Shown: positions 44,048 to 53,381 of the stretch, in pieces | Layout of the letters: each line of letters starts with the position of its first letter | Position numbering within the stretch: the first letter of the stretch is position 1 | Origin: JABDQA01 sp963759125 | GTDB lineage: Bacteria; Desulfobacterota; Desulfobulbia; Desulfobulbales; Desulfocapsaceae | DNA length: 64,000 bases | Direction of reading: 5' to 3' | Assembly: GCA_963759125.1 (NCBI GenBank) | Contig: CAVWXN010000005.1 | Location: 868,001 to 932,000, forward strand | Program-made: the position numbers and the translations under genes | Notes under the pieces: generated by a model | Databases searched by the model: none | What the model saw: only the letters and a program-made list of their open reading frames with translations | What the model was told of the DNA's origin: nothing

Positions 44048-46032
44048 TCATTGAGCAGAGGCGACATTGGCGTTGGCATACTGGCTGATTCCGTCGGAGA
44101 TCTGTTCGGCCAGTTTGTCAATGAACTCATCGTCGCCAAGCATCTTGGCGTCCTCAGGGTTGCTGATAAAGGCAATTTCTATCAAAATCGCTGGCATTTC
44201 AGCACCTATGAGCACATAAAAGGGGGCCTGCTTGACGCCCATATCTTTCAGGGCAAAATGGGTTTCCGAGAGGCCGCTGTCGATTGACTGATGGACCCTT
44301 CCTGCCAGCCTCGACGATTCGCTAATCTTCGAATTTCTCATGATATCTGAAAGGATGTCCTGCAGATCGCTGAGCTGATGGGTGGAGGTGGCGTTCTCTC
44401 TGGCGGCGACGCGCATGGCCTCGGCGTTGGTGGTGAGATTCAGGAAATAGGTCTCGAAGCCCCTAATGTCAGGGGACGGATGGGCATTTATATGAAGGGA
44501 GACGAAAAGATCGGCGGAATTAGTGTTGGCTATTGCGGTCCGCTCCTCCAGCGGCAGGAAGGTGTCGTTCTCTCTGGTCAGGATAACCGTGGCTCCGAGC
44601 TTCTTGCGTAGATGAGCGGCAAGTCTCTGTCCCGTCTTCAGTACGATATCTTTTTCCTTCATGTCGTAAGCGATGGCGCCAGGGTCTTTGCCGCCATGAC
44701 CCGGGTCAATGACGATTGTTCCAATGCCAAGGCCCAGTTGCTGCGCCAGTGAAAGTTTATCGGCCGGGATCGGTTCTTCGAATCTCATGTCCTCGATACT
44801 ACTACCAGGGGCTGCCAGCTTCCTGTTTTCCCTCAGGACCTGGATGGGGCCCTGGTAGGCCTCGATCCTCTCCGATTCTAGGGGCTGAGAGTCGATTTCC
44901 GGCAGATTTTCCTGCTCAGCGATTTGTTCACCTTCGGGTTGTTCGGGCAGCGCTTGATCTATTTCAGGCTCAGGCACAGGAAGCGGAGGCCCCGGTTGCA
45001 CCTCTGTAACCGGAGGTTGCGGTAGGGGCCGAGGCTGACTGGGAGGTTGCGGTGGCGCCGGAGGGGGCGATAAAGGTTCAAGCAGGGCCAGGTCGCTTGT
45101 TTTCTTCTGTCCTTTGACATCGATTATGACCCGAAACGGGTCTGGGAGTGAAAAAATCTTGTAATCGGAAATTGACTGAATATCGAGCACTACCCGGACC
45201 GTGTCGGGGCTGAACTGACCGGTTCTAACCTGTTTCAAAAGCCCATCCTCTATTGGAATAGGCGATCGATAGCGGGGTTCGATGTAGCTGTTCTGAAAAT
45301 CGATATACAGCCGCCGAGGGCGGTTACCGATCTTCTCCAACAATTCTTCCTTATAGGCGGTCGGCCCTGAAGTTTGCACAACCACCCGTGTGTAATCTTT
45401 TGAAGACCAGTATTTAACCGGCATTACATTGGTCAATTTGGCCAGCGGAGTGGTACCAAGCATTTCTTCGGGCAACGGAATATCGAAGTCTTTGGACAGC
45501 AGCTTTAATTTAGTCTCGGCTAAGCGAACCCATATCGCCGTCCGGATAATCAGAGATGATTTTGGCGAAGGTCTCGGCGGCCCGATTGGGATCATTCACG
45601 TCTTCAAAGAGAATGACGCCCACCGCATAGAGGGCGTCGTCGGCCAACCGGTTGCCGGGGAACAGCGTGTGGACGTCACGGTAGTAGGAAATGGCCTCAC
45701 CGAGATCAATTCCCTGGCCGAATTTTTTGAAGACATCGTAATAGAGGCGGCCGAGCATGAAAAGACAAGCCGGGGCCAGTTCGGATTTGGGCTCGGCCAG
45801 ATAGATCCGCCTGAAATTGCCGGCGCCTTTGAGCCAGTTCTCTCTTTTGTCGCCCAGGTTAGGGGAGTTATTGAGTTGATTGTAGAAAAATTTCGCCTTC
45901 TCGTAGTGAGCCTGGAGATCTGACTTACTGGAGTAATTTTCAGCTTGGCGTCGTTCCCCACGCCCGGTGTTCTCCAGACGTAAACGCCAGGAGGGTGAGA
46001 AGTATTAGTGCGAAACCAAGAGATCTGTTCAC
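44048..46032 (-). CDS. N-acetylmuramoyl-L-alanine amidase, two frameshifts
   Basis: GTG at 46032 begins a signal peptide (NRSLGFALILLTLLAF). The frame changes by an extra base at about 45960-46000 and again at 45529-45531 (CCC on the plus strand). The repaired length is about 660 aa. Parts: signal peptide, TPR-like region (LGEAISYYRDVHTLFPGNRLADDALYAVG), AMIN-type domain (RVVVQTSGPTAYKEE, RRLYIDFQNSYI), a proline-rich spacer, and an Amidase_3 domain with zinc ligands in IDPGHGGKDPGA, SLHINAH and MPAILIEIAFISNP. It cleaves the stem peptide from peptidoglycan in the periplasm, often in cell separation. The N-terminal joins are less certain than the amidase. Confidence 0.85.
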
Positions 46033-46158
46033 TTCGTCAGTCTAAACAATACGAATAGAAGAGGTGACTGCTGGAAATCATAATATTTTCTGTAAATTAT
46101 CATAAACTAGGATCTATATAAACAGTCTGCAAGAAAAAAACAACTCGAAGAGGCAGGG

Positions 46159-48819
46159 TTAGCCCTTATCTATCAGCGCCTTGAGCTTATAGAGCTGTTC
46201 CAGAGCCTGGCGGGGAGTCATGTCGTCGAGGTCGATTTTTCTGAGCTCATCGGCCAGTGGATGGCCGGGTGCGGCGAAAAGCTGAAGCTGGCTGGGATGC
46301 TCCTTTCTGCCGGGGCTGCTGAATTTCTTCCCGGTGACGGCCCGGTGATCGAAATCTGTCTTGTCGATGCGTTTCAATATCTCCTGAGCCCGAGTGACGA
46401 CCTCATCGGGTACCCCGGCCAGCGCCGCGACCTGAATACCATAGCTACGGCTGGTGCCGCCCTTGATCAATTTATAGAGAAAAATAATCGTCTCATTCCA
46501 CTCCTTGACAGCCACCGAGTAGTTTTGCACCCGATCATGGGTTTTGGCCAGTTCAGTGAGCTCATGGTAATGGGTGGCAAAAAGGGTTTTAACCCCGCTC
46601 CCATCTTTTTCTACCAGGGCTTCCGCCACCGCCCAGGCGATCGACAAACCGTCGTAGGTAGAGGTGCCCCGGCCTATCTCATCGAGAATAACAAGGCTTC
46701 GAGGGGTGGCGTTGTTGAGGATATTGGCAGTTTCATTCATCTCCACCATGAAGGTCGATTGTCCCCGGCGCAAATCGTCCATGGCCCCGACCCGGGTGAA
46801 AATTCGATCGACCACGCTGATCACCGCCGTTTCTGCCGGAACGAAACTTCCCATCTGGGCCATCAGGACAATAAGTGCAGTCTGTCTGAGGATGGTGGAT
46901 TTGCCGGCCATGTTCGGGCCGGTGATGACCAGCACCTGATTTCGGCTCTGGTCCAGACTGATGTCGTTGGGAACGAATTTTCCGCTTGCCATCGACCGTT
47001 CGATTACCGGATGTCTGCCGTCACTGATCTGGATAGCTCCATCGCTCGTCAGTTCGGGCCTTGTGTAGTGATTTTGCCGGGCTATTTCAGCCAGGTTGGT
47101 AAATACATCAATACGGGCCAGAAACTGGGCGGTCTGCAAGAGGCGGGAGCTGTTTTCGGCCAGGGTCGTTCTGATATCGATGAAAAGCTGATACTCAAGC
47201 TCGAGACGGCGCTCCTGTGCTGTCAGCACACGGCTTTCGAACTCTTTGAGTTCCGGGGTGATATAGCGCTCGGCATTAACCAGGGTCTGCTTACGCAGGT
47301 AATGTTCCGGTACTTTCTCGAGGTGAGCATTGCTGACTTCGATGTAGTAGCCGAAAACCTTGTTGTAGCCGATTTTTAGTTTGGCGATGCCGGTCTTTTC
47401 ACGCTCCTGATTTTCCAGTCCAAGAATGAGCGCCTTGCCGTCGCGCAGCAGGTGGATGAGTTCATCCAGCTCCTCATTGTATCCTTCTCTGATCAGGTTG
47501 CCGTCACGTAGGGTGACCGGCGGTTCATCGCCGATCGAGCGCTCCAGCAACTCGGCCAGTTCGGTCAATTCGTCAAAGTCGTCGCTGATTCGTTTGAGAC
47601 CGGCTACGGTGCACTGTTTCAGAAGAGCATGGATGTCGGGGAGAACGGAAAGTGACTGGCGCAGGGCGACCGCATCACGGCCGTTGCCCTGACCGAGCAC
47701 CATCCTCGAGTTGAGGCGTTCGAGATCGTAGATGGCATCGAGATAATCTCTGAACTGCTGTCTGATCGACGGGTTGTTGTGGAAAAAATTGACGCAGTCC
47801 TGCCTTTCAATGATCGCCTCAATATCCTGCAGGGGTTGAAGCAAATAATTCTGTAGCAGCCGCCCACCCATAGGCGTTCTGGTTTTATCCAGCACGGCCA
47901 GCAGAGAACCCTCGCGCTTGTTGCCGATGATGGTCCTGGTCAGCTCCAGGTTACGGCGTGAGGCATCGTCAATGAGCAGTACCGAATCACCTTTGAGTGG
48001 GATCAGTTTTTCTATATGGTTGATATCACTCTTCTGCGTTTCCCTGGCGTAATCGAGAAGCACTCCTGCCGCCACAATACCCTGGTTCATGGATCCGCAG
48101 CCGAACCCTTCGAGATTGATCACCTTGAGGTGGGCGCTGAGATCCTCATTGGCTTCCTTGAAGTGGAACAGGTCATCGTTGCGCAGAGTGATGCAAATCT
48201 CAGGCAGGTGCAGAGTGACCAGCTCGAGCAGCGGTTTAAAATCTGCTTGTTTTGCTTCGTTGATCAACAACTCGGCAGGCGACATACGAGTCAGGTGGTC
48301 CACTAACTGCTCGGGTACCGCTGAATCGTCTTCGAGCTCTCCAGTCAAGAACTCCCCGGTGCTCAAATCCAGAAAACTGAAGCCCCACTGCGGCAAGTGC
48401 TCGGAGAGGGATCTGCTCAGTGCGCAGACGTAACGATTTTCATTCTCTTCCAGAATCTGATCATCGGTGGTGACTCCTGGAGTGACCACCCGAATGACCT
48501 CACGGCGGACAATGCCTTTGGCCTGGGAAGGATCTTCGGTTTGTTCACAGATGGCCACCCGTTTGCCGGCCTTGACCAGTTTAGCAAGGTAGGTCTGGGC
48601 GGCGTGGTAGGGGATGCCGCACATGGGGATTCGGGCTTTGTCGGCCTTGTTGTTGCGCGAGGTCAGGGTGATGCCCAGAATTTTCGAGGCAACCTCGGCA
48701 TCTTCGAAAAACATCTCGTAAAAATCGCCCATCCGATAGAACAGAATTTCATCTGGATACTCTTCCTTTATCTCCAGATACTGCCTGAGCATCGGTGTCA
48801 TGTTCGGAGGTGAGCTCAT
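46159..48819 (-). CDS. mutS: DNA mismatch repair protein MutS
   Basis: 886 aa, intact. Mismatch-reading Phe33-Tyr34-Glu35 in GDFYEMFFEDA, core domain, clamp, then Walker A GPNMAGKST, Walker B block LVILDEIGRGTSTYDGLSIAWAV, and the helix-turn-helix end. It recognises mismatches and starts strand repair with MutL, which is not in the window. It follows the HIT-protein gene by 9 nt and forms one row with that and the phosphoesterase gene. Confidence 0.97.
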   Translation of the reverse strand: MSSPPNMTPMLRQYLEIKEEYPDEILFYRMGDFYEMFFEDAEVASKILGITLTSRNNKADKARIPMCGIPYHAAQTYLAKLVKAGKRVAICEQTEDPSQAKGIVRREVIRVVTPGVTTDDQILEENENRYVCALSRSLSEHLPQWGFSFLDLSTGEFLTGELEDDSAVPEQLVDHLTRMSPAELLINEAKQADFKPLLELVTLHLPEICITLRNDDLFHFKEANEDLSAHLKVINLEGFGCGSMNQGIVAAGVLLDYARETQKSDINHIEKLIPLKGDSVLLIDDASRRNLELTRTIIGNKREGSLLAVLDKTRTPMGGRLLQNYLLQPLQDIEAIIERQDCVNFFHNNPSIRQQFRDYLDAIYDLERLNSRMVLGQGNGRDAVALRQSLSVLPDIHALLKQCTVAGLKRISDDFDELTELAELLERSIGDEPPVTLRDGNLIREGYNEELDELIHLLRDGKALILGLENQEREKTGIAKLKIGYNKVFGYYIEVSNAHLEKVPEHYLRKQTLVNAERYITPELKEFESRVLTAQERRLELEYQLFIDIRTTLAENSSRLLQTAQFLARIDVFTNLAEIARQNHYTRPELTSDGAIQISDGRHPVIERSMASGKFVPNDISLDQSRNQVLVITGPNMAGKSTILRQTALIVLMAQMGSFVPAETAVISVVDRIFTRVGAMDDLRRGQSTFMVEMNETANILNNATPRSLVILDEIGRGTSTYDGLSIAWAVAEALVEKDGSGVKTLFATHYHELTELAKTHDRVQNYSVAVKEWNETIIFLYKLIKGGTSRSYGIQVAALAGVPDEVVTRAQEILKRIDKTDFDHRAVTGKKFSSPGRKEHPSQLQLFAAPGHPLADELRKIDLDDMTPRQALEQLYKLKALIDKG

Positions 48820-48828
48820 TACGGATGT

Positions 48829-49335
48829 CTATCTGTGATGTGAACGGGAAAGATGCTGAAAGCGGGGCAGCAATCTGTCGTAGGTTTTTTCTATATGCTC
48901 GGGAATCGTCCGAACCTCGGCCAACACCGTCATGAAATTGTGATCGTCCTGCCAGCGCGGCACAATATGATAATGGATATGGTCGTCGATTCCAGCTCCG
49001 GCTACTTGTCCTAAGTTCAAACCAACATTGAAGCCGTCGGGGTTTATTTCCTCTAATAAAATTTCGACAGCTTTCTGGACCAGATCATTCACTTCCTGCA
49101 GCTCAGCTGCCCCAAGATCGGTAATGCAGGCCACATGACGAGCCGGTGCAACGAGAAGGTGGCCGTTGGCGTAGGGAAAGCGGTTGAGCAGGCAGAGCCG
49201 TGCGGAATCCCGGTAAAGCAGAAGCAGCTCTCGGGAGTGGGACTGATTTCCCGGCGGCTCGAACAAACAATGGGGAGGATGGGGCTCCTTGCCGAGCACA
49301 TGCCCCATTCTCCATGGAGTCCATAAGGATTTCAT
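48829..49335 (-). CDS. HIT-family nucleotide hydrolase/phosphorylase
   Basis: 168 aa from the ATG at 49335, the natural start of the family (MKSLWTPWRMGHVLG). A longer frame to 49389 would overlap the gene upstream. The histidine triad is HIHYHIVPRW near residue 130, preceded by GFNVGLNLGQVAGAGIDDH. The LWTPWRM start is that of Ap4A phosphorylase-like HIT proteins. It splits dinucleoside polyphosphates or nucleoside phosphoramidates. Its start touches the stop of the phosphoesterase gene, so the two are coupled. Confidence 0.88.
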   Translation of the reverse strand: MKSLWTPWRMGHVLGKEPHPPHCLFEPPGNQSHSRELLLLYRDSARLCLLNRFPYANGHLLVAPARHVACITDLGAAELQEVNDLVQKAVEILLEEINPDGFNVGLNLGQVAGAGIDDHIHYHIVPRWQDDHNFMTVLAEVRTIPEHIEKTYDRLLPRFQHLSRSHHR

Positions 49336-49336
49336 T

Positions 49337-49849
49337 CTATAACTTGGGCGGCAGCGTATGAATGGCGGCCGACAGACCTCTTTCATCAATGGTCAGAATA
49401 GCGTAGGTTCCCGAACTGCCGTACCGGCCGGTCCCCCGAAAAGTACCGGGATTGATAAAAAGTACTGAGTTGAATTTATGCACCAGCGGCTGGTGAGTGT
49501 GACCAAAAATAATGCAGTCAGCCTCTCCAAAGCGGGATATGAGTCCGGTTTCCATATCATAACCGATCCCGTCACCGTGGTATAGTCCGAATCGGTAGCC
49601 GTTGATGGTGAATTCTAATGATTCGGCCAGCGACGTACGTGTTTTAAAGCCGCACATATTGCCGTGGACAGCATAGAGTTCTTTGTCTCTGAAGACGTCG
49701 AGAATGTCTTTGTTGGTCAGATCTCCGGCGTGGATAATTGCATCGCAGGCTGAAAAAGCATGTACAGCTTGATTCCTGAATGTGTCGTCGAGCTCATAGA
49801 GATGCGTGTCGGATAGCACGCCTACGGTTCTGGAGCGGGAATTTTTCAT
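49337..49849 (-). CDS. YfcE/MJ0936-family metallophosphoesterase
   Basis: 170 aa from ATG 49849. A longer frame up to 50122 runs into a non-coding repeat region and is rejected. Metal-binding motifs are GVLSDTH near the N-terminus, HAGDL, VHGNMCG and FGHTHQP, which complete the calcineurin-like site. YfcE-type proteins are small phosphodiesterases with metal-dependent activity on unknown natural substrates. First gene of the row that goes on to the HIT protein and mutS. Confidence 0.88.
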   Translation of the reverse strand: MKNSRSRTVGVLSDTHLYELDDTFRNQAVHAFSACDAIIHAGDLTNKDILDVFRDKELYAVHGNMCGFKTRTSLAESLEFTINGYRFGLYHGDGIGYDMETGLISRFGEADCIIFGHTHQPLVHKFNSVLFINPGTFRGTGRYGSSGTYAILTIDERGLSAAIHTLPPKL

Positions 49850-50480
49850 GGAGTATATATAAATAGTTTGGTGGTTGGCGGCAATAAACAATCGGATCCA
49901 ACCACCGATCTTTGAGGTGGAAACCATTAGCTGCAGGGATTGATTGACTGAGGCTGCGGTGCTCGTTTTTCTATGTCTAATCTTGGGCGGCAAAGCGACT
50001 CCGTATGCTACGCTCTGGCCGGAGGGGCCTGCCGCTGATGCACACTCCGCCCCTTTGCCGCCTCTGGAAGTCAAGGCGGATATGAAACGGTTTGAGCCTT
50101 GGTGGACTTTCCGGGACTGCATTGCGGAGGCCCGACGGAGCGCTGAAAATGTTTACCGATCGTTAGAGGCCGTTCTGTGGCCGACATCCGATCGGTTTTT
50201 CAGTGTGTCGTCGATCAGGCTGACCACGCAGGCCCGGAAAGTCTATCACGGCTGCCCCAGCAGGCAAATCCAGGGAGTCATTTTCTTGATGTGATCTTAT
50301 ATGAACTGGTTATGGATCGCAGCCTCGGAGAGTCAATCACTTCGTTTTTGTCTTTGGAGAACGTGGGGCTAGATTCTGTTGGCAAACAGGACTCCGGGCA
50401 GGTATAGTTGCAGCTTTAACAGGATGTTTTAGCTTCCTGATAGCGTACCACAGATTTACAGATTTCTATGGAGAGACCTC
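49850..50480. other. 631-nt gap without a convincing gene
   Basis: It contains a 77-bp hairpin-forming segment (GGCGGCAAAG 49986-49995 with CTTTGCCGCC 50053-50062), the palindromic repeat at 50096-50252, and the leader of efp. A plus-strand frame of 116 codons (49944-50294) runs through both inverted repeats and has no family look. The efp ATG is preceded by GGAGAG. I see no clear promoter boxes. Confidence 0.6.
50096..50252. repeat. 157-bp nested palindromic element, copy 2 of the dispersed family
   Basis: Outer arms 50096-50124 and 50225-50252 pair along about 28 bases with a few mismatches (GACTTTCCGGG with CCCGGAAAGTC at the core). Inside are TGAAAA with TTTTCA and CCGATCG (50156-50162) with CGATCGG (50179-50185), then GGCC with GGCC. 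In reverse orientation it matches the element at 14641-14801: the 14-mer at 50178-50191 is exact, 19 of 22 positions agree over 50141-50162, and about 14 of 16 over the GGGCCT...CAATGCA block. The outer arms of the two copies differ more, while each keeps its own pairing. Confidence 0.75.
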
Positions 50481-51044
50481 ATGTTTAGTGCATCAGACCT
50501 ACGTAAAGGCTTGAAAATATTAATCGACAATGAACCTCATATCATCGTCGACTTTCAGTTCTCAAAACCCGGTAAAGGTCAGGCCTTGTATCGCACCAAA
50601 CTCAAGAATATGATCACCGGATCTCAGTTTTCCAACACCTACCGCTCCAACGACAAATTCGAGAAGGCGGAGCTGGAAGAGCGCAAGATGCAGTACCTCT
50701 ACAACCAGGCTGAAGAGTATCACTTCATGGATACGGAAAACTATGAACAGCTCTTTCTCACCGGTGAGCAGTTGGGTGACAATATCAACTATCTGGTCGA
50801 CAATATGGAGGTGGAGGTGCTGTTTTTCGGTCCCCGTCCCATAGACATCAGTCTGCCGATATTTGTTAATCTCACCGTCACCCAGGCAGATCCATGGGCC
50901 AGAGGCGATACATCCGGCACCGATACCAAGCCGATCACCGTGGAGACCGGCTACCAGTTAAACGTGCCGCCGTTCGTCGAAGAGGGGGATAAAATCCAGA
51001 TCGATACCCGCTCAGGTGAATATGTAACCCGAGTAAAAGAGTAA
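50481..51044 (+). CDS. efp: translation elongation factor P
   Basis: 187 aa, standard. The loop SKPGKGQA holds the modifiable lysine, Lys32, in the E. coli-type PGKGQ context. The C-terminal OB domain ends with DKIQIDTRSGEYVTRVKE. EF-P relieves ribosomes stalled at proline runs. It is followed 2 nt later by its own lysine-modifying enzyme EpmA, which agrees with the PGKGQ loop. Confidence 0.97.
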   Translation: MFSASDLRKGLKILIDNEPHIIVDFQFSKPGKGQALYRTKLKNMITGSQFSNTYRSNDKFEKAELEERKMQYLYNQAEEYHFMDTENYEQLFLTGEQLGDNINYLVDNMEVEVLFFGPRPIDISLPIFVNLTVTQADPWARGDTSGTDTKPITVETGYQLNVPPFVEEGDKIQIDTRSGEYVTRVKE

Positions 51045-51046
51045 CG

Positions 51047-51967
51047 ATGCTCGATATCCGAGGGCTGCAGTTCCGCGCAGCCCTTTTTCATCTGGTGCGC
51101 AGTTATTTCCGCGGCCAGAACTTTCTCGAGGTAGACACCCCTATCAGGCAGCCGGTGCTGCTGCCTGAAAGTAACATCACTCCCATCGCTTCGGGTTCCT
51201 GGTTTCTGCAGACCTCCCCCGAACAGTGTATGAAGCGCATACTGGCCCGGGGAGGTCAGGATATCTTTCAGATCTGCCCCTGTTTCAGAGCCGACGAGAG
51301 GGGCTCCCGCCACCTGGAAGAATTTACCATGCTCGAGTGGTACCGCAGCGATGCCGACTACTTTGATCTGATGGCCGATTGCAGAGCTCTTGTCAACTAT
51401 GTGCTTGAGGGGCTCAATCAGCGGGAGCAGTATCGGGCCATTCTGGCCAAGTCCTGTTTCGGGACCATGGTCGTCGATAAAGAGTGGGCAACTGTCACCG
51501 TTGCCGAAGCGTTTTCCCGGTGGGGCACCATGCCGCTTGAAGAGGCACTCTACTCTGAGAGGTTCGATGAGGTGATCGCCATTGACATCGAGCCGCACCT
51601 TGGTTTGCAGTCACCCGCCTTTCTCTGCGATTACCCCGCTGAATGCGCCTCTCTGGCCCGGTTGAAAAAAGATGATGCTACCCTGGCCGAACGTTTTGAA
51701 CTCTATATTGCTGGTCTGGAATTGGCCAACGGGTTCAGCGAACTCACCGATGCTCACGAACAGCGGACTAGATTCGAGGAGGAACTCGATCGAATCGAAC
51801 AGCGAGACGGTGCACCGCCGCCCATGCCGGAGAAATTTCTCGCCGATCTTGATCGGCTCGATCGGGCAGCGGGAATTGCCTTTGGCCTGGACCGGCTGCT
51901 CATGCTGCTGTTATCCGCCTCGACCATCGACGAGGTGGTAAGTCTCTCAGCCAATGACTGGTTCTAG
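51047..51967 (+). CDS. epmA: EF-P lysyl-lysine ligase EpmA
   Basis: 306 aa. It is a class II lysyl-tRNA-synthetase core without the anticodon domain: FLEVDTPIRQPVLLPESNI, LQTSPEQCMKR, FRADERGSRHLEEFTMLEWY, ELANGFSELTDAHEQ and the C-terminal GIAFGLDRLLMLL. It attaches beta-lysine (made by EpmB) or lysine to EF-P. EpmB is not in the window. Coupled to efp with a 2-nt spacer, which fixes the functional pair. Confidence 0.95.
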   Translation: MLDIRGLQFRAALFHLVRSYFRGQNFLEVDTPIRQPVLLPESNITPIASGSWFLQTSPEQCMKRILARGGQDIFQICPCFRADERGSRHLEEFTMLEWYRSDADYFDLMADCRALVNYVLEGLNQREQYRAILAKSCFGTMVVDKEWATVTVAEAFSRWGTMPLEEALYSERFDEVIAIDIEPHLGLQSPAFLCDYPAECASLARLKKDDATLAERFELYIAGLELANGFSELTDAHEQRTRFEEELDRIEQRDGAPPPMPEKFLADLDRLDRAAGIAFGLDRLLMLLLSASTIDEVVSLSANDWF

Positions 51968-52208
51968 CAGGATGAAAGCTAAGCGGTTTGACCAATTTTC
52001 CAGCCGACTACTGTGTGTTTCAAACAGCTGAATTTATGTTGTTATTTGATATTAATTAAGAGATTAAGCAGCAAGAATATGCTACAGTGCGGCAGTTGCA
52101 GCGTATCCACTTGAACAGATCTTTTAAGCCAGGTTTTTTAAACAATGGAGTAACTTTGGTCCGGTATGCCAAGGTCCAACCCTGTATCGGGATAACAGGA
52201 GCGAATCG

Positions 52209-53381
52209 ATGTTAGAGAGTGTTTACAGTGTAAGCGATGATCTTGATCCCCTCGCCGGCGTGCGCAGTGTGGTTTCCGACTGCAGAGATCAGCTGGGCGG
52301 CCGACGTGCGGCGGCGGGTCTGTTCTTTACCTCCTGCCTGGAGGCGGACTATGGACAGATGCTGGCTGTAATTGCTGAGGCTTTTCCCGACATCGAGTTA
52401 ATCGGCTGTACCACCGATGGTGAGATCACCCCGCAGAGGGGCTTTACAGAGGATTCATCGGCGCTGCTGCTGCTGATTTGCGACCAAATTTCATTTGCTG
52501 CAGCCGTTGCTGAGAATATTTCGGAGAGCACAGAATATTCAATCTCAGAAGCATATCGGCGGGCCAAAGCTAAATTGGGCCTGGAGCCAACCATGGCGCT
52601 GGTACTGCCAGACGGTATGTCAACCATGAACGTGCCGATCGATGCCTGTCTCCGGTCGGGAATGGGTGAGAGTTTGCCCATATTTGGTGGTTCAGCGGGA
52701 GATGGTTTCAGAATCATAAAAACCTATCAGTTTCTCGGTAAAGAACTATTTAGTGATGCGATGCCAATCCTGCTGATGAGTGGAGACGTGGAAATGGGCA
52801 TCAATATCGCCACGGGACCGGTACCCTATGGTAACTACTATCCCGTAGATAAAGTTAATGGGAATGTTATCCATTCCATTGACGGTGTAACTGCACTTGA
52901 ATTCTATGAACGTTTTTTTGGTAAGTATATCGAGGACCGTGAATTGTCTTTTTTTCCACTTGCCGTCTATACCGGTGATAGTCAAGATTTTGTGCTCAGG
53001 GATCCGGTGGAGGTTAATCGAAATAACGGCAGTATCTCCTTTGTTGGTCGATTCGAAGAACCCTGCAAGGTCAGGATAACTCAGGTTACCCGTGAAGACA
53101 CATTGAATTCGGGCCATCGCGGATCCGCCCAGGTTCTGTCTGTGTTTGAAGGAGCTGAACCTGATATCGTCCTGGTGTTTTCCTGTACCTCACGCCGGCA
53201 TGTACTTGGCTCGCGTACTGATGAAGAGTTTGAAGTTCTAAAAAAAGATGGTCTGCAGGTACCCTTCTTTGGATTCTACTGCTATGGTGAAATCGGTCCT
53301 TTTGTCAATGGTCAGCCGGTTCATTTTCACAGTGATACCTGCGTATTGGTGGCCCTGCGATCCAGTTCAAATCAATCATGA
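52209..53381 (+). CDS. FIST-domain sensory protein
   Basis: 390 aa with no signal or membrane segment. The N-terminal FIST_N blocks AAGLFFTSCLEADY, IELIGCTTDGEITPQRGF and FGGSAGDGF, and the FIST_C blocks TCTSRRHVLGSRTDEEFE-like end and FFGFYCYGEIGPF are present. FIST domains are thought to bind small ligands such as amino acids and feed signalling proteins. The stop overlaps the start of the hybrid histidine kinase by 4 nt, so they should act as one sensor unit. The 241-nt gap upstream is AT-rich with no gene. Confidence 0.88.
   Translation: MLESVYSVSDDLDPLAGVRSVVSDCRDQLGGRRAAAGLFFTSCLEADYGQMLAVIAEAFPDIELIGCTTDGEITPQRGFTEDSSALLLLICDQISFAAAVAENISESTEYSISEAYRRAKAKLGLEPTMALVLPDGMSTMNVPIDACLRSGMGESLPIFGGSAGDGFRIIKTYQFLGKELFSDAMPILLMSGDVEMGINIATGPVPYGNYYPVDKVNGNVIHSIDGVTALEFYERFFGKYIEDRELSFFPLAVYTGDSQDFVLRDPVEVNRNNGSISFVGRFEEPCKVRITQVTREDTLNSGHRGSAQVLSVFEGAEPDIVLVFSCTSRRHVLGSRTDEEFEVLKKDGLQVPFFGFYCYGEIGPFVNGQPVHFHSDTCVLVALRSSSNQS

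Noticed and set aside
33441..46000. Programmed frameshifting or pseudogenes in the F1 and alaS genes
   Set aside because: The indels have no slippery-site-plus-structure pattern, go in both directions, and hit essential genes. Sequence error is simpler.
46261..47379. Plus-strand frame of 372 codons
   Set aside because: Antisense to mutS, which is intact and well recognised.
49944..50294. Plus-strand frame of 116 codons before efp
   Set aside because: It crosses two inverted-repeat structures, has no recognisable domain, and its core recurs as non-coding repeat at 14.7 kb.
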